Assembly (NCBI GenBank): GCA_947591155.1
Contig: CANQDA010000002.1
Location: 38,052 to 102,051 of the forward strand
Source: an uncultured Lachnospiraceae bacterium
Lineage (GTDB): Bacteria > Bacillota > Clostridia > Lachnospirales > Lachnospiraceae
Direction of reading: 5' to 3'
DNA length: 64,000 bases
Of the stretch, positions 25,314 to 33,962 are shown in pieces. Made by a program: the position numbers and the translations under genes. How positions within the stretch are numbered: position 1 is the first letter of the stretch; each line of letters begins with the position of its first letter. Under the pieces are notes generated by a model. It ran no database searches. It saw only the letters and a list, made by a program, of their open reading frames with translations, and was not told the origin of the DNA.

Positions 25314-26479
25314 GAAATCCATTATCAGAAAAAGTAGTGACGATCAAGCCCTCCGGGATACGGAAGTTCTTTGACATCGCAAGCGAGATGAAGGACGTGA
25401 TCTCGCTCGGCGTAGGCGAGCCGGATTTCGACACGCCCTGGCATGTCCGCGACGAGGGCATCTATTCGCTGGAGAAGGGGCGCACGTTCTACACGTCGAA
25501 CTCCGGATTGAAGGAGCTGCGCGAGGAGATCGGCCGTTATCTGGAGCGCAGATATCAGCTCAGATATGATCCGCTCCATGAGATACTGGTGACGGTCGGC
25601 GGAAGCGAGGGCATCGATATTGCGCTGCGCGCGATGCTGGACCCGGGCGACGAGGTGCTGATCCCGGAGCCCTGCTACGTGTCCTATCTGCCGTGCGTCG
25701 TTCTGGCGGACGGCGTGCCGGTCACGATCGAATTAAAGGAAGAGAACGAGTTCCGTCTCACAAAAGAGGAGCTGCTCGAAAAGATTACCGATAAGACAAA
25801 GATGCTGGTGCTGCCGTTCCCGAACAATCCGACGGGCGCGGTGCTGCGCAGGGAGGATCTCGAGGCGATCGCGGAGGTGGTGATCGAGAAGGATCTCTTC
25901 GTGCTCTCGGACGAGATCTACTCGGAACTGACGTACGGGGAGGATCACGTCTCGATCGCAAGCCTGCCGGGTATGTGGGAGAGGACGCTGACGATCAACG
26001 GTTTCTCCAAGTCCTATGCGATGACGGGCTGGAGGCTCGGTTACATCTGCGGTCCTCAGAAGATCGTGGAGCAGATGACGAAAATCCACCAGTTCGCGAT
26101 CATGTGCGCGCCGACGACCGCCCAGTACGCGGCGGTGGAAGCGCTGCGAAACGGCGACGACGACGTGGCGATGATGCGCGAGGCGTACAACCAGCGCAGG
26201 CGTTTCCTGATGCACGAGTTCGAGCGCATGGGCCTCAAATGCTTTGAGCCGTTCGGGGCGTTCTACGTGTTCCCGAGCATCAAGGAGTTCGGCTTGTCTT
26301 CCGATGAGTTCGCGATGCGGCTTCTGGAGGAGGAGCATGTCGCAGTCGTGCCGGGCACGGCGTTCGGCGAGTGCGGGGAGGGCTTCCTGCGTATTTCCTA
26401 CGCGTACTCGATCGAGGCACTGAAGGCCGCGCTTGAGCGGATCGAGCGCTTTATCGGGAGACTGCGGGCGCAGGGATGA
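25310..26479 (+). CDS. Class I/II PLP-dependent aminotransferase
   Basis: A 389-residue fold-type I aminotransferase of the aspartate/aromatic group. Visible are GVGEPDFDTPWHV, PNNPTGAV (Asn173), DEIYSELTYG (Asp201, Tyr204) and the Schiff-base lysine in NGFSKSYAMTGWRLG (Lys234), with Arg242 binding phosphate. FLRISYAYS near the C-terminus carries the substrate-carboxylate Arg. The start is GTG at 25310 within GTGA, overlapping the Lrp stop. Substrate is not determinable; the Lrp partner suggests branched-chain, aromatic or alanine metabolism. Confidence 0.93.
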   Translation: MRNPLSEKVVTIKPSGIRKFFDIASEMKDVISLGVGEPDFDTPWHVRDEGIYSLEKGRTFYTSNSGLKELREEIGRYLERRYQLRYDPLHEILVTVGGSEGIDIALRAMLDPGDEVLIPEPCYVSYLPCVVLADGVPVTIELKEENEFRLTKEELLEKITDKTKMLVLPFPNNPTGAVLRREDLEAIAEVVIEKDLFVLSDEIYSELTYGEDHVSIASLPGMWERTLTINGFSKSYAMTGWRLGYICGPQKIVEQMTKIHQFAIMCAPTTAQYAAVEALRNGDDDVAMMREAYNQRRRFLMHEFERMGLKCFEPFGAFYVFPSIKEFGLSSDEFAMRLLEEEHVAVVPGTAFGECGEGFLRISYAYSIEALKAALERIERFIGRLRAQG

Positions 26480-26597
26480 GTGCGCGTCTGTTTTGCCTGT
26501 CTGACGGGGGACGAGAAAGCTGCATGACAGAAATGAACGATACCAGGGATCAGTCGGATGACCGAATAGTTGTAGTGATTGTATATGTGGGGCGAAG

Positions 26598-27101
26598 ATG
26601 GCGAGATTGAATGTAGTGCTTTACGAGCCGGAGATCCCGGCGAACACGGGAAACATCGGCCGGACCTGCGTGGCGACCGGGACGAGGCTGCATCTGATCG
26701 AACCGCTCGGCTTTGTGCTGACGGAAAAGGCGCTGAAGAGGGCCGGGCTGGATTACTGGCCGCAGCTCGATGTGACGCGCTACGCCTGCTATGAGGAGTT
26801 TCTGGAGTGCAATCCGGGCGCGAAAATCTACATGGCGACGACGAAGGGGCGAAAGTCATACACGGAAGTCGCTTACGAGCCGGACTGCTATCTGATGTTC
26901 GGCAAGGAGAGCGCGGGTATCCCGGAGGAGATCCTGCGGGAGCATCCGGATGAGGCGATACGGATCCCGATGCTTTCCGGGACGCGTTCTTTGAATCTGG
27001 GAAACTCCGTGGCGATCGTGCTCTACGAGGCGCTTCGGCAGAATGGTTTTTCGCAGATGCAGCTGCAGGGCGAGCTGACACGATACCGCTGGGAGGCGTG
27101 A
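26598..27101 (+). CDS. trmL: tRNA (cytidine(34)-2'-O)-methyltransferase TrmL
   Basis: SPOUT methyltransferase that 2'-O-methylates the wobble base of tRNA-Leu. It is 167 residues without an extra RNA-binding domain, as is normal for TrmL. Motifs are VVLYEPEIPANTGNIGRTC (motif 1), LMFGKESAGIPEEIL (motif 2) and IRIPMLSGTRSLNLGNSVAI (motif 3, knot). The ATG follows GTGGGGCGAAG. Confidence 0.93.
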   Translation: MARLNVVLYEPEIPANTGNIGRTCVATGTRLHLIEPLGFVLTEKALKRAGLDYWPQLDVTRYACYEEFLECNPGAKIYMATTKGRKSYTEVAYEPDCYLMFGKESAGIPEEILREHPDEAIRIPMLSGTRSLNLGNSVAIVLYEALRQNGFSQMQLQGELTRYRWEA

Positions 27102-27244
27102 GATTTCAGCGAAAACAGAGCGGAACGTTCCGGCGGCAGGAAAGCGAAATTCAGACACTGAAAATACTGTAAAATTCGAACTCAGATAGGAACAGCTGCT
27201 GAAGGGATTGAAAAAACAGTCAGGAAACAGGGAGGAGCATGGGA

Positions 27245-28900
27245 ATGGAGCTTCCGCAGAAATTTCTCGCGCGCATGGAAAAAATGCTGGGCGGGGAATA
27301 CGAAGATTTTCTCCGGACGTATGAGAGGCCGAGGCAGTTTGGCCTTCGCGTCAACACGCTGAAGATCAGTGCGGAGGAATTTGTGAAGCTCGCTCCGTTT
27401 CATCTGAAAAAGATTCCCTGGACCGACAACGGATTTTACTATGAAAGGGAGGATGACCCGGCGCGTCATCCTTTTTATTATGCGGGTCTGTATTATCTGC
27501 AGGAGCCGAGCGCGATGCTGCCGGCGCAAGTTCTCCCGGTATCCCCGGGAGAGCGTGTGCTCGACCTTTGCGCGGCCCCGGGCGGCAAGGCGACCGCGCT
27601 CGCGGCAAAGCTGCGGGGCGAGGGGCTTCTCGTGGCGAACGAGATCAGCGCGTCCCGCGCGAAGGCGCTCTTAAAGAATCTTGAGATATCAGGGGTGACG
27701 AATTCCTTTGTGACGAACACGACGGCGAACCGCCTGGCGGAGCAGTTCCCGGAATTTTTTGACAAGATACTGGTCGACGCGCCCTGCTCCGGCGAGGGAA
27801 TGTTCCGCAAGGACATCGCGAACGCGAGGGCCTGGAGCCCGGATAAAGTGCAGTCCTGCGCGAAGATTCAAAGGGAGATCACAAAATATGCCGTGGATAT
27901 GCTGTGCCCAGGCGGTTTGCTGCTGTATTCGACCTGCACCTTCGCTCCCGAGGAGGACGAGGGGACGGTCGCCTGGCTGCTGCGTCAGTGTCCGGAGTTG
28001 GAGCTGTTGGAGATTCCGGGCTGCGAGGCGTTTTCGAGGGGCAATGCGGGGTATCTGGAGATGATGGCAGAACCAGATAACACAGATGTGTCAAAGGAAT
28101 GGAATACGAGGAATGAGACGCTGCTTGCGCTGAAAGACGTGGGAACCCTAAGCGATGGGTCGAGAGACGCAGATGAGTTTTTGCCGGATCTGTCGAAATG
28201 CGTGCGCCTGTTCCCGCACTGCTGTGACGGTGAAGGGCATTTTCTGGCACTGTTCCGAAAACGTGATGACGGGAAAACAGCAGATGATGTTCGCGTGAAC
28301 CGTGGTATCGGGCAGAGCAGAGAGAACATCGAAGATATGCGGAGGCTGCGGGAGAGAAACGTGTCGTCTGGGCAGAAGAACGCATATAATCGCAACGCGG
28401 CAGATGGTCGAAGAAAAGCAGCCGGAAAATGTGAAAGACGCTCACGACAGCCGGGAGATATGAGTAAAGAAGAACATTTGGTTTTATCGGAATTTCTGCA
28501 AGACGTCTCTGCGCAGTGGAATCCGCAGCGGATCGAGGTGCGCTCCGGGCAGGCATACTATGTGCCGGAGACAGCCGCGGGCGACATGGGCGCGGGGCTG
28601 GCATTTCTGCGCAAAGGCTTATATCTCGGAGAAATCCGCCGCGGCCGTTTCGAACCGTCGCAGTCGTTTGCAATGGCACTGAGATCCGATGAATATGCTT
28701 CCGTGATCGATTTCGCGCAGGACGATCCCCGCGTGCGAAGATACCTGTGCGGGGAGACTGTGGAGGCGGACGATCTGTCACCGAAATGCGCGTCCGGCCG
28801 GCAGCTCGTGTGCGTCTGCGGATACCCGCTCGGCTGGGGAAAGCTGGTGAACGGAACGCTGAAAAATAAGCTCCATCCGGGGTGGCGGATGCAAAGTTAA
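27245..28900 (+). CDS. RsmF/RsmB-like rRNA cytosine-C5 methyltransferase
   Basis: NOL1/NOP2/Sun-family m5C methyltransferase. N-terminal region FLRTYERPRQFGLRVNTLK, SAM site VLDLCAAPGGKATALAA, VDAPCSGEGMFRKD and the catalytic Cys in LLLYSTCTFAPEEDE. The C-terminal third (FLQDVSAQWNPQRIEVRSGQ onward) resembles the RsmF ferredoxin-like/PUA-type tail. Between them lies a hydrophilic segment (about residues 285-410) rich in Arg, Asn, Asp and Gly, which is unusually long. The ATG at 27245 is 9 nt after GGAGG and is preferred over 27239. Confidence 0.88.
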   Translation: MELPQKFLARMEKMLGGEYEDFLRTYERPRQFGLRVNTLKISAEEFVKLAPFHLKKIPWTDNGFYYEREDDPARHPFYYAGLYYLQEPSAMLPAQVLPVSPGERVLDLCAAPGGKATALAAKLRGEGLLVANEISASRAKALLKNLEISGVTNSFVTNTTANRLAEQFPEFFDKILVDAPCSGEGMFRKDIANARAWSPDKVQSCAKIQREITKYAVDMLCPGGLLLYSTCTFAPEEDEGTVAWLLRQCPELELLEIPGCEAFSRGNAGYLEMMAEPDNTDVSKEWNTRNETLLALKDVGTLSDGSRDADEFLPDLSKCVRLFPHCCDGEGHFLALFRKRDDGKTADDVRVNRGIGQSRENIEDMRRLRERNVSSGQKNAYNRNAADGRRKAAGKCERRSRQPGDMSKEEHLVLSEFLQDVSAQWNPQRIEVRSGQAYYVPETAAGDMGAGLAFLRKGLYLGEIRRGRFEPSQSFAMALRSDEYASVIDFAQDDPRVRRYLCGETVEADDLSPKCASGRQLVCVCGYPLGWGKLVNGTLKNKLHPGWRMQS

Positions 28901-28908
28901 AAAACTGC

Positions 28909-28937
28909 TTGCATTTTTCAAAGGTTGGTGCTATACT
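28909..28937 (+). promoter_or_regulatory. tRNA-Pro promoter
   Basis: TTGCAT (28909-28914), 17 nt, TATACT (28932-28937), 19 nt before the tRNA. Confidence 0.85.
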
Positions 28938-28956
28938 GAATAAGCTGAATTGAAAG

Positions 28957-29030
28957 CGATGCGTGGCTCAGTTTGGTAGAGCGCTGCGTTCGGGACGCAG
29001 AGGTCGCAGGTTCAAATCCTGTCGCATCGA
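28957..29030 (+). tRNA. tRNA-Pro (anticodon CGG)
   Basis: 74 nt cloverleaf: acceptor CGATGCG/CGCATCG with discriminator A, anticodon stem CTGCG/CGCAG around loop TTCGGGA, and T-arm GCAGG-TTCAAAT-CCTGT. No CCA is encoded. Its 3' half is duplicated at 33963-34006, marking it as the integration site of the following island. Confidence 0.96.
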
Positions 29031-29031
29031 T
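28988..29031 (+). other. attL-like site within tRNA-Pro
   Basis: A 44-bp segment starting GTTCGGGACGCAGAGGTCGC and ending in the tRNA 3' end plus one base. It is repeated without mismatch at 33963-34006. The tRNA stays intact on this side. Confidence 0.9.
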
Positions 29032-29047
29032 TCTTGGCAAAAGATAG

Positions 29048-29085
29048 CCGGAAATCCTTATAAAATAAGGGTTTCCGGTTTTTTT
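29048..29085 (+). terminator. Terminator downstream of tRNA-Pro, supplied by the island
   Basis: CCGGAAATCCTTA (29048-29060) pairs with TAAGGGTTTCCGG (29066-29078), then a run of T. It replaces the original tRNA terminator now displaced to 34011-34043. Confidence 0.88.
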
Positions 29086-29258
29086 GTTTTTCGTTTTGAA
29101 GATTTTCAAGGATAAGAAGAATCTGAGAAGGAATAATGAGTTGGTGAAGGATATAGAGTGAAACGTTGTGACACAGGGAGATTGTGAAAAAGGAAAATCC
29201 GGAAGAGCGGATAGCAAGGTCATAGAAACTAAATATATATCAACTTAAAGGGATGCGG

Positions 29259-29468
29259 TTATTCCGCATCTTCTGTTTTTTCAAAAAGGTCACCAACCGG
29301 GCAGCCAAGCAGGGTGCTTAGCGTGTCAAGGTTCTCAAAGCGGATAGAACTGGTCTGGTTCGTCACCATGCGGTTGAAATTCTGGTAGCTTAAGTCCATC
29401 TGCCTATATAGCCAGTATTTGGTATGATTTTGTTCCTTTAGGATTTCCAGTATGCGCAGCCGGACCAT
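29259..29468 (-). CDS. Small Xre/Cro-C1-type DNA-binding protein
   Basis: A 69-residue protein made of one HTH domain: LRILEILKEQNHTKYWLYRQ, MDLSYQNFNRMV, then IRFENLDTLSTLLGCPVGDL, the HTH_26/YozG-like arrangement. It would bind DNA as a dimer and probably controls island genes; it is divergent from the BspA-like gene. AAGGGAAGG lies just before the start on the minus strand. Confidence 0.8.
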   Translation of the reverse strand: MVRLRILEILKEQNHTKYWLYRQMDLSYQNFNRMVTNQTSSIRFENLDTLSTLLGCPVGDLFEKTEDAE

Positions 29469-29514
29469 GTTCTTTCACCTTCCCTTTTTGGCAATTATAA
29501 GGGAAAACTCACTC

Positions 29515-29543
29515 TTGCATGAATGATGTACAGAATATATAAT
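29515..29543 (+). promoter_or_regulatory. Promoter in the Xre/BspA intergenic region
   Basis: TTGCAT (29515-29520), 17 nt, TATAAT (29538-29543). It faces the BspA-like gene, leaving a leader of over 400 nt that contains the remnant at 29763-29939. Confidence 0.6.
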
Positions 29544-29762
29544 GTATACATAAGATTGCAGAAGCAAGAAAGCAAATTGCGCTGGAGTTGTTGAATATTA
29601 TGTTTTGATGTTGTATAATATTACCACTTTAAATGTATTATGCAGATGAACACCGATTTTTATACAAGGAACTGTCTGCCATGGGCAGAGACAGCAAATA
29701 TATCCAGATGATTACTTCTGCAGGAAAGCAAAGGAAGAGCTGCATGGGGAGGAAAATAAAAA

Positions 29763-29939
29763 AACAGACAAGAGCCGTCTACGGTAAAAGAAGAGTTTCC
29801 AAATGACTGGCTGTATAGATTATTATACTGGCACGAGTCATACGGTCCGGTAAAAAGCGAGAATCCATATGTACGGATGAGAAAGAAATATCTTTGGTTT
29901 TATGTGTTCAAGAGGAAGGGCAACAGAAAAAAGAGGTAA
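29763..29939 (+). pseudogene. Probable gene remnant, aromatic-rich peptide
   Basis: An open stretch of about 58 codons with no usable start contains FPNDWLYRLLYWHESYGPVK and a basic tail (KRKGNRKKR) before TAA 29937. Another frame just upstream (from about 29681) is open for 42 codons and ends at 29804. The pattern suggests the end of a frameshifted gene left inside the island. I do not recognise the family. The rest of the 29469-29986 gap holds only the promoter. Confidence 0.3.
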
Positions 29940-29986
29940 CAAAATCTGCCTGCTTATTGCGGCAGGAATACGGGGAGGTAAAAGAA

Positions 29987-32581
29987 ATGAAGAGGACGAT
30001 CAGCGTGGTTATGGCGGCAGCTCTTATGCTTGCCTCAATCCCAATGCAGGGATCAGCAGAGGATATTATAGTGAGCAATCCTGTTGCAACGGAAGCAATC
30101 ATGGAAGGAACCGTTGACAATGTTGCAGATGAAGATGTTATTGATGAGCCTATTTCAGAAGAGGCCACAGAGCCGACGGAAATAGAAAACATAGGAACGG
30201 AAAGTACAGATATGGAACAGGATCAGGCAGAGGCTCCTGGAGAGGAATCTGGACAGAATCTGGCAGAAGAGGCAGAAATAGATGGTGAGATACTGCCAGA
30301 AAATGATACAGATGCGGTTGCTGATTGTTTGGAAATTGCAAGTATGGAAGAAATAGATACTATTCCAGTGACTGTATCAGAAATATATGGAACAACAGAA
30401 GACGGATTTGGATATAGGGTTTTGGAAGATGGAAATGCAGAGATAACCGACTATAATGGAACGGAAGAAGGCAATCTGGTCATACCGAGTATAATAGATG
30501 GCTATACTGTCACGAGTATAGGAGATGGTGCATTTGAAGATTGCAGTGGTCTTACAGGCAGTCTGATTATACCAAAAGGTGTAATCAGTATAGGAGATTA
30601 TGCGTTTACAAATTGCCGTGGTTTTACAGGCAGTCTGAATATACCCGAAAGTGTAACCAGTATAGGAGATTGGGCGTTTTTTGGTTGCAGTGGCTTTACA
30701 GGCAGTCTGATTATACCAGAAGGAGTAACCAGTATAGGAGATTATGCATTTGAGGATTGCAAGGGTTTTACAGGTAGTCTGATTATACCAGAAGGAGTAA
30801 CCAGTATAGGAGATTGCGCGTTTAATGGGTGCAGTGGATTTACAGGAGAACTGAACCTACCAGATAATCTTACAAGTATAGGAGATTGGGCGTTTTATAA
30901 TTGCAGTGGTCTTACAGGCGGCTTGATTATACCGGAAGGAGTAACCAGTATAGGAGATTATGCGTTTGAAGATTGCAGTGGTTTTACAAGAAGGCTAAAA
31001 TTGTCGGAGAACCTGGTAATTATAGGAGCTTGTGCGTTTGAAGATTGCAGTGGCTTTACAGGAGAGCTGAAACTGCCGGATAATCTTACAAGTATAGGGG
31101 GTGGAGCATTTCGTGGTTGCAGTGGTTTTACAGGCAGTCTGATTATACCGGAAGGTGTAACCAGTATAGGAAGCCAAGCATTTTTGGGTTGCAGTTGTTT
31201 TACAGGCAGTTTAAGTATACCAAAAAGTGTAACCAGTATAGAATATGGTGCGTTTTGTGGTTGCAGTGGTCTTACAGGCAGCCTGATTATACCAGAAGGA
31301 TTAACCAGTATAGGAGATTCTGTATTTTGTGGTTGCAGTGGTCTTACAGGCAGTTTGAAAATACCAAAAGATGTAACTAGAATAGAAGGTAGTGCGTTTT
31401 GTGGTTGCAGTGGCTTTACAGGCAGCCTGATTATACCGGAAGGCGTAACCAGTATAGGAGATTTTGCATTTGAGGGTTGCAAAGGTTTTACAGGAAATTT
31501 GAGTATACCGGAAAGTGTAACTAGTATAGGAGATTGGGCGTTTTATGGTTGCAGTAGCTTTACAGGAGAGCTGGAATTGCCAAAGGGTTTGACAAGGATA
31601 AGGAATAATATATTTAGTGGTTGCAGTGGTTTTACGGGCAATCTGATCATACCAGAAGGAGTAACCAGTATAGGAGATTATGCATTCAGAGGTTGCAGTG
31701 GTTTTACGGGCAACTTGAGTATACCGGAAAGTGTGGTCAGTATAGGAGATTCTGTGTTTGAAGATTGCAGTGGTCTTACAGGCAGTCTGATTATACCAGA
31801 AGGAGTAACCAGTATAGGAGATTCTGCGTTTGAAGATTGCAGTGGTTTTACAGGAGAACTGAGAATTCCATCAGGATGTGATGTGAAAGAAGGGGCGTTC
31901 GATCGTTGCAATTTTTCAGGAGGATCCGTTTGGAAAGTTACATTCGATAGTGCTGGTGGTACAAAGATAAGCAGCCAGATGATAGGGTATAATTCTCGCG
32001 CGAAAAGGCCAGAGATACCAAAGAAAGAGAAATGTGATTTCGAAGGCTGGTATCTTGAAGGTGAAACATTTGATTTTGAAACCATAATTACGGAAGACAT
32101 TGTATTGACAGCTAAATGGTACTATTGGGGAGACCCTACGGACCCAACACCGGGTACAGACCCAACACCGGGTACAGACCCGACACCGGGCACGGACCCA
32201 ACACCGGGTACGAACCCGACTCCGGGCACGAGTGTGACACCGGGGCAGAAGCCCGGAACTGTTGCTCCAAGCGTACCGACAGTGAAGATTAAAGTGGGGA
32301 AAGCCACCATCAGCTCGCTGAAGAACAGCAAGAAGAAAGCGGCTGTCCTGAAACTCAAGAAGGTAAGCGGTGCAAAGGGATATGAAGTTGTATACAGCAC
32401 AAATAAAAAATTCAGGAAAGATGTAAAGACAAAGAGCACGAAAAAGCTTTCCTTGACGCTGAAAAAGCTGAAAATGAATAAGACTTATTATGTCAAGGTG
32501 AGGGCATACAAGCTTGATTCCAGCGGAGCAAAGGTGTATGGGAAATACTCGAAGGTAAAGAAAGTGAAGATCCGGAAGTAG
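29987..32581 (+). CDS. BspA-like leucine-rich-repeat surface protein
   Basis: An 864-residue exported protein. Signal peptide (about 1-25, KRTISVVMAAALMLAS), acidic Glu/Thr-rich spacer (about 30-140), then about 18 near-identical 24-residue TpLRR repeats (about 160-640) of the form FTGSLIIPEGVTSIGDYAF plus EDCSG. A Listeria-Bacteroides/InlB-type repeat follows (VTFDSAGGTKISSQMIGYNS, about 645-710), then six PTPGTD-type repeats (about 718-755) and a C-terminal Fn3-like domain (LKLKKVSGAKGYEVVYSTNK). No LPxTG or membrane anchor is seen. Such proteins bind host or bacterial surfaces. GGGGAGG is 8 nt before the ATG. It is the main cargo of the tRNA-Pro island. Confidence 0.92.
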   Translation: MKRTISVVMAAALMLASIPMQGSAEDIIVSNPVATEAIMEGTVDNVADEDVIDEPISEEATEPTEIENIGTESTDMEQDQAEAPGEESGQNLAEEAEIDGEILPENDTDAVADCLEIASMEEIDTIPVTVSEIYGTTEDGFGYRVLEDGNAEITDYNGTEEGNLVIPSIIDGYTVTSIGDGAFEDCSGLTGSLIIPKGVISIGDYAFTNCRGFTGSLNIPESVTSIGDWAFFGCSGFTGSLIIPEGVTSIGDYAFEDCKGFTGSLIIPEGVTSIGDCAFNGCSGFTGELNLPDNLTSIGDWAFYNCSGLTGGLIIPEGVTSIGDYAFEDCSGFTRRLKLSENLVIIGACAFEDCSGFTGELKLPDNLTSIGGGAFRGCSGFTGSLIIPEGVTSIGSQAFLGCSCFTGSLSIPKSVTSIEYGAFCGCSGLTGSLIIPEGLTSIGDSVFCGCSGLTGSLKIPKDVTRIEGSAFCGCSGFTGSLIIPEGVTSIGDFAFEGCKGFTGNLSIPESVTSIGDWAFYGCSSFTGELELPKGLTRIRNNIFSGCSGFTGNLIIPEGVTSIGDYAFRGCSGFTGNLSIPESVVSIGDSVFEDCSGLTGSLIIPEGVTSIGDSAFEDCSGFTGELRIPSGCDVKEGAFDRCNFSGGSVWKVTFDSAGGTKISSQMIGYNSRAKRPEIPKKEKCDFEGWYLEGETFDFETIITEDIVLTAKWYYWGDPTDPTPGTDPTPGTDPTPGTDPTPGTNPTPGTSVTPGQKPGTVAPSVPTVKIKVGKATISSLKNSKKKAAVLKLKKVSGAKGYEVVYSTNKKFRKDVKTKSTKKLSLTLKKLKMNKTYYVKVRAYKLDSSGAKVYGKYSKVKKVKIRK

Positions 32582-32638
32582 GGTTTCGGGATAAGAGCGC
32601 AACATGGTAAAAAATGCACATCATGAGTGAAACATATG

Positions 32639-32673
32639 AAAAGAGCAGAGTCCGCTTTGGTTCTGCTCTTTTT
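32639..32673 (+). terminator. Terminator after the BspA-like gene
   Basis: AAAAGAGCAGA and TCTGCTCTTTTT form an 11-bp stem with a T tail. Confidence 0.88.
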
Positions 32674-32762
32674 ATGGTCATAGCAAAAAGGGGAAAGAGC
32701 TATGGAAGATTAAAACTATGATTACATCAGAATTAAGCAGACAGAGTTGATAAAGTCTTAGG

Positions 32763-32935
32763 GTGACTAGTAAAAGCAGATTGTCACACAGGGCCGAGAT
32801 GCAACGCTCTCAAATCAACCAGCACTGCAACAATGAGATCACAAGACTTAATATTGCTGTTTTGAGCAGACTATGTGCCACATTGGGATGCAGGATTGAG
32901 GATCTACTTGTATGTTCCTGTGGATGTAAGAGAAT
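32763..32935 (+). pseudogene. Xre-type HTH remnant
   Basis: The frame encodes RSQINQHCNNEITRLNIAVL then SRLCATLGCRIEDLLVC, the second half of an HTH_26-type domain like the one at 29259-29468, but the first helices are missing. Downstream the same frame runs open into the zinc-finger gene through a promoter-like region (TATACT at 32972-32977), so a real fused protein is unlikely. Confidence 0.5.
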
Positions 32936-33053
32936 AATGATATATGGGTTTTCATTTTTAATTCAATATGGTATACTTTTTAATACTAGTCAATGCTGCA
33001 AGTCAACCAAGCTCAAAAAAAGGACTGAAGTTAATTATACGAGGGTGTTGGCG

Positions 33054-33284
33054 ATGAGATGCACAAGTTGTAAAAGTGGCGAAATGTTTGAGAGCAAGAC
33101 AGGTTATTTTGTACAGCTAAAAGATTGCTATGTGATTATCGAGAATGTACCTTGCATGAAGTGCAGGCAGTGTGGTGATGTTGTTTTTCGCAATTCTGCT
33201 GCTGAAAAAATAGATGATATTTTAGTCAAATTAGAAAAGATCGTCAGTAAAATTTCCATTATCGACTATGCAAAGTTGGCATAG
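33054..33284 (+). CDS. YgiT-type zinc-finger protein (MqsA N-domain-like)
   Basis: A 76-residue protein with two CxxC pairs (MRCTSCKSG at residues 3 and 6; CMKCRQCGD near 38-44) separated by a beta-rich segment, VIIENVPCMKCRQCGDVVFR. This is the antitoxin-type zinc-binding module found next to RelE/MqsR-like toxins. The longer open frame from 32763 is rejected because the ATG at 33054 begins exactly at the family start. The following gene is a RelE/ParE-type toxin, which however has its own antitoxin, so the partner of this protein is uncertain. Confidence 0.75.
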   Translation: MRCTSCKSGEMFESKTGYFVQLKDCYVIIENVPCMKCRQCGDVVFRNSAAEKIDDILVKLEKIVSKISIIDYAKLA

Positions 33285-33334
33285 AAAAGAGAAACTCAAG
33301 AAGTGGCTGGGAAATCGGAAAAGGAGAGTTAAGG

Positions 33335-33598
33335 TTGGAGATAGAATATAGCCGGAAAGCAGCCAAGTATATAAGTGGGCTGGATCGACCTACTAAACAG
33401 CGGATCAAGACGGCCATCGAAGGGTTGACTGAAACACCGCCCAAGGGCGATATTAAATCACTTCAAGGCTACAAGGACGGGCGGAAACGGTTGAGAGTTG
33501 GGAAATATCGCATAATATACAATATCCTCCCAAATGGTGGAGTTGAGGTATTGTATATCATCAACGTTGATTCAAGAGGCGACATATACAAACAATAG
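33335..33598 (+). CDS. RelE/ParE-family toxin
   Basis: An 87-residue toxin of the RelE/ParE superfamily: EIEYSRKAAKYISGLDRPTK (helix 1), GDIKSLQGYKDGRKRLRVGK then YRIIYNILPNGGVEVLYIIN (core strands with Arg and Tyr). Members cleave ribosome-bound mRNA or poison gyrase. The start is TTG at 33335, 7-8 nt after AAAGGAGA. It precedes its antitoxin gene by 15 bp, the reverse (HigBA-like) order. Confidence 0.85.
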   Translation: MEIEYSRKAAKYISGLDRPTKQRIKTAIEGLTETPPKGDIKSLQGYKDGRKRLRVGKYRIIYNILPNGGVEVLYIINVDSRGDIYKQ

Positions 33599-33613
33599 AA
33601 AGGGGCGACCGAA

Positions 33614-33826
33614 ATGAGTGGAACAGTCAGAGAAGCGGTCAACTTATTAGAGATATTGCCAGAGCAGGAACAAGACTTTGCTTTAGAGTTTATCAAAAAG
33701 CTTGTGCTTGCATGGGACCCGGATTTTACGAAAGTGACATCGCTTGAGCGTCGGGAACTTGAGGAGGCTGAAAAGGATATGCAAGAAAACGGTACAGTCC
33801 CGCATGACGCTATAAACTGGGATTGA
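33614..33826 (+). CDS. Antitoxin of the RelE/ParE-type module
   Basis: A 70-residue acidic protein directly after the toxin gene. It is helical with a central SGTVREAVNLLEILPEQEQD and ALEFIKKLVLAWDPDFTKVT segment and an acidic flexible tail (EEAEKDMQENGTVPHDAINW). That composition, size and position fit an antitoxin that wraps its toxin. No obvious DNA-binding fold beyond the N-terminal helices. AGAAAGGGGCGACC precedes the ATG. Confidence 0.75.
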   Translation: MSGTVREAVNLLEILPEQEQDFALEFIKKLVLAWDPDFTKVTSLERRELEEAEKDMQENGTVPHDAINWD

Positions 33827-33900
33827 GCGTGAGAAAATCTTCATAATTGATGATACAAAAGCAGCAATAAAGGGTCACAGTTACATGAACAAGAGAGGCT

Positions 33901-33948
33901 TAAGTGTTCGTAAATACCTTAGGGGACATTTACGAACACTTCTTTTTA
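33901..33948 (+). terminator. Terminator at the right end of the island
   Basis: AAGTGTTCGTAAAT (33902-33915) and ATTTACGAACACTT (33928-33941) form a perfect 14-bp stem followed by CTTTTTA, 15 nt before the attR-like repeat. It could also be a recombinase arm site. Confidence 0.75.
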
Positions 33949-33962
33949 CCTCTTAAAGATGG

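Noticed and set aside
30490..31900. Regularly spaced repeats that could suggest a CRISPR array
   Set aside because: Period is 72 bp without unique spacers, the repeats are in frame and encode a leucine-rich repeat, and no cas genes are present.
32763..33284. Single 173-codon HTH plus zinc-finger fusion protein
   Set aside because: The HTH part is truncated, the joining region contains a promoter-like sequence, and the zinc-finger family start coincides with an internal ATG.
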